A stretch of 64,000 nt of DNA, taken from contig NZ_JAMGZK010000047.1 of NCBI RefSeq assembly GCF_025564065.1, positions 124,001 to 188,000 on the forward strand, read 5' to 3'. The DNA comes from Silvania hatchlandensis. GTDB lineage: Bacteria > Pseudomonadota > Gammaproteobacteria > Enterobacterales > Enterobacteriaceae. Positions 56,485-64,000 of the stretch are shown piece after piece. The position numbers were made by a program, and so were the translations under genes. The notes beneath the pieces are model-generated. The model did no database searches and had not been told where the DNA came from. It saw nothing but the letters and a program-made list of their open reading frames with translations. The stretch's first letter is position 1. The number at the start of each line of letters is the position of its first letter.

Positions 56485-56519
56485 GGTAAAAATAAAAGGG
56501 CAATAAAATATTGCCCTTT
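56485..56519 (-). terminator. Intrinsic terminator of dapB
   Basis: On the minus strand AAAGGGCAATA/TATTGCCCTTT (56519-56509 with 56505-56495) forms an 11-bp stem with a 3-nt loop and is followed by TATTTTTAC. It is about 50 nt past the dapB stop. Confidence 0.82.
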
Positions 56520-56570
56520 GCAATCAACTAATTATGACTGCAATAACCACATCACGAAGGGTAAACATGA

Positions 56571-57407
<837 letters not shown>

Positions 57408-57542
57408 TTAAAATGATGTAAACCGTTTTCAGATTAACCAGCCTCTGACGAAGCCGCCATCCGAAAACGCCAATAATTAGAATTTAATGATAAACAGCGG
57501 GAAGTATCAGTAAAAGACATGATTTAGCCGCACAAGGCGGCA

Positions 57543-57576
57543 AACAAAAAAAAGCCAGCAACGAATTTGCTGGCTT
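57543..57576 (-). terminator. Intrinsic terminator of the ribF-ispH operon
   Basis: On the minus strand AAGCCAGCAA/TTGCTGGCTT (57576-57567 with 57561-57552) is followed by a run of eight or more T. It lies 19 nt past the ispH stop. Confidence 0.92.
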
Positions 57577-57594
57577 GATTTGGCTGGATGCAGG

Positions 57595-58545
57595 TTACTC
57601 GACTTCCTTTGCGTCGATACGCAGCTCTTTGGGCACTTCGAAGACGATGTTCTCTTCCCGGCCGGCCAGCGGGATGGCTTCACCCCCACCAAGCTCCTGC
57701 AGACGCGCAATCACGTTCTGGACCAAGATATCCGGCGCAGAGGCTCCGGCGGTCACACCAACGCAGCCAGCGCCTTTTACCCACGCTTCCTGAATATCGG
57801 TAGCATCATCGATCAGGAACGCGGCTTTCCCCATGCGCTGCGCCAGTTCGGCCAGACGGTTGGAGTTAGACGAATTCTTCGAGCCGACAACCAGCACCAC
57901 ATCAGCCTGCTCCGCCAGAGCACGTACCGCTTCCTGACGGTTGGTGGTGGCGTAGCAGATATCGTCCTTACGCGGACCGACGATCTTCGGGAAGCGCTTG
58001 CGCAGCGCATCAATCACGTCGGACGTATCGTCCACCGAAAGCGTGGTCTGGGTCATAAACGACAGTTTGGCTTCGTTTTTAACGTCCAGCGTCAGGACAT
58101 CTTCCGGGGATTCAACCAGGTACATCCCCCCTTTCGGGTTGCTGTACTGGCCCATCGTGCCCTCAACTTCCGGGTGACCCGCGTGACCAATCAGGATCGA
58201 CTCTTCGCCACGACGACTGGCACGAGCGACTTCCATATGCACTTTGGTCACCAGCGGACAGGTGGCGTCGAACACGGTCAGATCGCGACTCTTCGCTTCG
58301 TTACGAACCGCCTGGGAGACACCATGGGCGGAAAAAATCAGGATCGCGCCATCCGGCACTTCGCTGATCTGTTCGATAAAGATCGCCCCGCGCGTGCGCA
58401 GGCTATCGACCACGTAGCGGTTATGCACCACTTCATGGCGAACATAAATGGGCGCGCCGTAAAGCTCCAGCGCGTTTTCGACAATGCTGATAGCGCGGTC
58501 TACTCCGGCACAGAAACCGCGCGGGTTAGCCAACAGGATCTGCAT
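57595..58545 (-). CDS. ispH: 4-hydroxy-3-methylbut-2-enyl diphosphate reductase
   Basis: IspH is the [4Fe-4S] enzyme that makes IPP and DMAPP in the last step of the MEP isoprenoid pathway. It has 316 residues. The three cluster cysteines are seen: Cys12 in [12 protein letters not shown], one in [11 protein letters not shown] near residue 96, and one in [10 protein letters not shown] near 197. The catalytic Glu lies in the [10 protein letters not shown] region. Its start overlaps the fkpB end by 20 nt. Confidence 0.98.
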   Translation of the reverse strand: MQILLANPRGFCAGVDRAISIVENALELYGAPIYVRHEVVHNRYVVDSLRTRGAIFIEQISEVPDGAILIFSAHGVSQAVRNEAKSRDLTVFDATCPLVTKVHMEVARASRRGEESILIGHAGHPEVEGTMGQYSNPKGGMYLVESPEDVLTLDVKNEAKLSFMTQTTLSVDDTSDVIDALRKRFPKIVGPRKDDICYATTNRQEAVRALAEQADVVLVVGSKNSSNSNRLAELAQRMGKAAFLIDDATDIQEAWVKGAGCVGVTAGASAPDILVQNVIARLQELGGGEAIPLAGREENIVFEVPKELRIDAKEVE

Positions 58546-58996
58546 TCACTTCCTCCAGTACCGGGTCGATTTCCAGTACTTCAACATCAAAATGGACGGT
58601 ACGCCCGGCGAGCGGGTGGTTAAAATCGACGGTGATTGAGTCGCCGTTGATTTCACGGATCACACCAGGCATTTCGCTGCCATCCATTGCGGTAAAGAGC
58701 ATAATCGCACCGATTTCCGGTTCACCCGCATCCATAAACTCACGACGCGAGAAATACTGGATCAGGTCCGGGGTCGGTACGCCAAATGCGGCATCCGGCT
58801 CCAGTGAAAAGGCTTTTTTCTCCCCCTCTTTCAGCCCCAGCAGCTGCTGCTCAAGACCTTCAGACAGGGAGGTATCACCAAGACGAAACAGCGCCGGTTT
58901 GCCGTTATTGCGGGTGGACTCCGCCGTGGAGCCATCATCAAGTTTCAGCGTGAAATGAACCAGCATCGCGCTATTGGACTGTACGGATTTAGACAT
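58526..58996 (-). CDS. fkpB: FKBP-type peptidyl-prolyl isomerase FkpB (SlpA)
   Basis: FkpB is a small FKBP-type prolyl isomerase with an inserted chaperone flap (SlyD/SlpA class). It has 156 residues; E. coli has 149. The FKBP core is [19 protein letters not shown] and [20 protein letters not shown]; the insert-in-flap segment contains the [18 protein letters not shown] stretch. The additional C-terminal residues (NADPVG) extend past the E. coli end and overlap ispH by 20 nt. Confidence 0.96.
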   Translation of the reverse strand: MSKSVQSNSAMLVHFTLKLDDGSTAESTRNNGKPALFRLGDTSLSEGLEQQLLGLKEGEKKAFSLEPDAAFGVPTPDLIQYFSRREFMDAGEPEIGAIMLFTAMDGSEMPGVIREINGDSITVDFNHPLAGRTVHFDVEVLEIDPVLEEVNADPVG

Positions 58997-59015
58997 GCAG
59001 AGAGCTCACTTGTTT

Positions 59016-59042
59016 TGCCGGATGGCGCTACGCCATCCGGCA
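59016..59042. repeat. REP-like palindrome between lspA and fkpB
   Basis: TGCCGGATGGCG-CTA-CGCCATCCGGCA is a perfect 12-bp inverted repeat in the 53-bp gap. Its GCCGGATG...CATCCGGC core is that of enterobacterial REP elements, which stabilise mRNA 3' ends and bind gyrase or IHF. It is a single unit, not a paired BIME. Confidence 0.75.
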
Positions 59043-59049
59043 TGTACTG

Positions 59050-59549
59050 TTACGCCTGTTTCTTCGCCGCCGCGTTTGGCAGGAAGCCTTCCAGCACAAT
59101 CATCGCCGCACCAATACAAATCGCCGTATCGGCCAGATTGAAGGTCGCGAAGTGCCAGTTGCCGACGTAGAAGTCGATCATATCGACCACGAAGCCGTGC
59201 CACAGACGGTCAAACAGGTTACCCAGCGCGCCGCCAATGATCAGCGCGTAGGCAATGTTATTCAGCTTCTGCGTGGCTTTCCCACGGTACATCAGCACCG
59301 CCAGTACGACACAGATACCGAGCGCGATACCCGCGAAGAACCAGCGCTGCCAGCCGCCGCTGTCAGCCAGGAAGCTAAACGCCGCGCCGTAGTTGCGCGC
59401 ATAGTGCAAATTCAGTGACGGGAACAGCGGCACCGTATCCCCCAGAGCAAAATTCTGGAGGATCAGGTACTTGCTGCCCAAATCAATAATCAGCACGACT
59501 ACCACCAGCCACAGCCAGCGCAGCCCTGTTGAACAGAGAGATTTACTCA

Positions 59550-59550
<1 letters not shown>
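59050..59550 (-). CDS. lspA: Lipoprotein signal peptidase (signal peptidase II)
   Basis: LspA cleaves prolipoprotein signal peptides in the inner membrane and is the target of globomycin. It has 166 residues and four hydrophobic helices. The two catalytic aspartates lie in [11 protein letters not shown] (near residue 124) and TFNLADTAI (near 143). Its product would process the lipoprotein encoded at 51347-51580. The start shares one base with the ileS stop. Confidence 0.98.
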
Positions 59551-62366
<2,816 letters not shown>

Positions 62367-62399
62367 CAGATTCTCGGTTCCGTATTTATATCTCAGGCA

Positions 62400-63338
62400 T
62401 TAAGCCGGATTTGATAGCCCAAAAAGTTCGCGGGCTGTTAATTCATCTCTCGCGATTTGCGCTTTCAGTTCATCGAGCGAGGCGAATCGCTGCTCATTGC
62501 GTATTTTTTTACGCAGGATTACATCTATATGGCGACCGTAAAGGTCCATTACAACGTCCAGCAAATGCACTTCAAGCTGCTGGCGTACGCCTGCAACTGT
62601 CGGGCGAGTACCAATATTGGCCACGCCCGGGAGGGGCTTATCACCCAGCCCCGTTACTTCAACCGCAAAGACCCCTTTTACCGGGGAGACCTGACGACGC
62701 AACGGTAAGTTCGCCGTAGGGAAACCAATCGTGCGGCCCAGTTGATCACCATGCACCACGCGCCCGGAAATAGAGAACGGACGCCCGAGCAAACTCTCGG
62801 CAACGTCCAGATTATCGTCGGCCAGCGCCTGACGAACGGCCGTACTACTGACGCGCACCCCGCCCTCGCAAAAAGTCTGCGTGCTGGTGACGTCAAAACC
62901 GTACTCCAGGCCAGCCTTCTGTAATAGCAAGAAATCCCCCTGGCGACCAGCGCCAAAGCGGAAATCATCACCTACGGCGAGGAACTGCACCCCGAGGCGT
63001 TCGACTAACAGATCGCCGACAAAATTTTGTGCCGTCAGCGCGGCGAAGCGTCGATCAAAACGGATGCACAGGACATAGTCCACGCCGCACTGTGCAAGGT
63101 AGCGTACCTTTTCACGCAGGCGGGTCAGCCGTGCGGGGGCTTTTTCGCTGGCAAACAGCTCCAGCGGCTGCGGCTCGAAAATCATCACCACCACCGGCAG
63201 ACCACGCGCCTGGCCTTCTTCACGCAATCGCTGCAACAGCACCTGATGCCCACGATGCACACCGTCGAAATTACCAATAGTCAGCACACACCCATGCGGG
63301 GCCTGACTGAGATTATGTATGCCGCGTATCAGCTTCAT
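62400..63338 (-). CDS. ribF: Bifunctional riboflavin kinase/FAD synthetase RibF
   Basis: RibF phosphorylates riboflavin to FMN and adenylylates FMN to FAD. It has 312 residues. The N-terminal nucleotidyltransferase shows LTIGNFDGVHRGHQVLL near residue 20; the C-terminal flavokinase domain begins near residue 185 with GRTIGFPTANLPL, containing the PTAN motif. It heads the ribF-ileS-lspA-fkpB-ispH operon. Confidence 0.98.
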   Translation of the reverse strand: MKLIRGIHNLSQAPHGCVLTIGNFDGVHRGHQVLLQRLREEGQARGLPVVVMIFEPQPLELFASEKAPARLTRLREKVRYLAQCGVDYVLCIRFDRRFAALTAQNFVGDLLVERLGVQFLAVGDDFRFGAGRQGDFLLLQKAGLEYGFDVTSTQTFCEGGVRVSSTAVRQALADDNLDVAESLLGRPFSISGRVVHGDQLGRTIGFPTANLPLRRQVSPVKGVFAVEVTGLGDKPLPGVANIGTRPTVAGVRQQLEVHLLDVVMDLYGRHIDVILRKKIRNEQRFASLDELKAQIARDELTARELFGLSNPA

Positions 63339-63500
63339 GACTGGCTCAAAACAGTGAAAATCGTGAAAGTATACCTTGTACAGCGGTGAACGTTAACCGG
63401 CGATTGTTGCCGCAAAACAGAAAGCCGTAATGATTTCATCGTGGTTGCCTTTGAGCACGAAAAAAACTGACTGCCTGTGACGTTTTTTGTGCCGAAAAGC

Positions 63501-63529
63501 TGTATTCAGACGCCACAAGCTGGTAGAAT
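63501..63529 (+). promoter_or_regulatory. rpsT promoter P1 (candidate)
   Basis: An extended -10 (TGG-TAGAAT, hexamer at 63524-63529) lies 17 bp from a poor -35 (TGTATT, 63501-63506). Its place upstream of P2 matches the tandem rpsT promoters of E. coli, but the -35 match is weak. Confidence 0.5.
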
Positions 63530-63589
63530 CCTGCGCCATCACACGTAACGAGCGTTGTCATCTTAACGGCGCTTATTTGCACAAATCCA

Positions 63590-63618
63590 TTGACAAAAGA
63601 AGGCTAAGAGGTCATATT
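63590..63618 (+). promoter_or_regulatory. rpsT promoter P2
   Basis: A consensus -35 TTGACA at 63590-63595 is 17 bp from -10 CATATT at 63613-63618, the same sequence as I recall for the main E. coli rpsT promoter, followed by a GC-rich discriminator-like segment (CCTCGGCC). Confidence 0.8.
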
Positions 63619-63644
63619 CCTCGGCCTTTGAATTGTCCACATAG

Positions 63645-63929
<285 letters not shown>

Positions 63930-63958
63930 TCGCCACTTGTTGTTGCTTGTTTTAGAAG

Positions 63959-63982
63959 AACCCGCTTAACGCGGGTTTTTTT
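63959..63982 (+). terminator. Intrinsic terminator of rpsT
   Basis: AACCCGC/GCGGGTT (63959-63965 with 63971-63977) with a 5-nt loop and a run of seven T ends the rpsT transcript 30 nt past the stop codon. Confidence 0.92.
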
Positions 63983-64000
63983 ATGTCTTTAAAACGTCGG

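Larger units (their letters stand above)
56115..56570. other. carAB control region and dapB 3' flank
   Basis: This 456-bp stretch contains, from carA outward, two ArgR boxes, promoter P2, promoter P1, a long upstream AT-rich region, and the dapB terminator at 56490-56520. In E. coli the region upstream of P1 also binds PepA, PurR, IHF and other factors; I cannot place those sites by eye. No gene is evident. Confidence 0.7.

Overview
The window is a core-chromosome segment of a member of the Enterobacteriaceae. Gene order, protein lengths and leader elements match the E. coli/Salmonella interval from murD to rpsT, read in the opposite direction to the E. coli map. The sequence fits an Enterobacter/Lelliottia/Leclercia-like genome: moderately high GC, a 281-residue AraC as in Salmonella, no caiTABCDE-fixABCX block between kefF and carB, and no rihC between ispH and dapB. 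The genus is an inference; the family is secure. All recognised genes look intact. I saw no tRNA, rRNA, insertion sequence, prophage or CRISPR array.

Layout. (1) 1-7554: start of the dcw cell-wall/division cluster on the minus strand (mraZ-rsmH-ftsL-ftsI-murE-murF-mraY, then the first codons of murD), with its promoter and MraZ operators. (2) 8071-18298: cra, the acetolactate synthase III operon ilvIH, the LysR-type regulator leuO, and the leucine operon leuABCD with leader peptide leuL and attenuator. (3) 18349-24945: setA, the small RNA SgrS with its encoded peptide SgrT, the activator sgrR (a sugar-phosphate stress module), then the thiamine ABC importer thiBPQ behind a TPP riboswitch. (4) 24952-31011: yabI, araC and araBAD with a readable AraC/CRP control region. 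(5) 31099-38022: polB (SOS), rapA, rluA, djlA. (6) 38263-44987: lptD-surA-pdxA-rsmA-apaG-apaH. (7) 45030-48013: folA and the glutathione-gated potassium efflux pair kefFC. (8) 48014-51580: the one clearly accessory patch, an AT-rich region leading into a type V autotransporter gene, followed by a small lipoprotein gene. (9) 51723-57392: carAB (UUG start, ArgR boxes, tandem promoters) and dapB. (10) 57595-63338: ribF-ileS-lspA-fkpB-ispH; (11) rpsT on the plus strand (UUG start).

How the genes work together. Several regions couple RNA-level sensing to metabolism: leuL attenuation, the TPP riboswitch, SgrS, and AraC looping sites. LeuO, ilvIH and leuABCD form a neighbouring branched-chain amino-acid block. 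SgrR, SgrS/SgrT and SetA form a glucose-phosphate stress response. LptD and SurA are functionally linked, because SurA chaperones outer-membrane beta-barrels such as LptD.

I found no convincing undescribed multi-gene system. The best items for a second look are the autotransporter with its exact 48-bp tandem duplication, a terminator-like hairpin between araA and araD, two competing hairpins in the ilvI leader, an sgrT with an N-terminal extension and a strong Shine-Dalgarno sequence, and two active-site-region substitutions in FolA.
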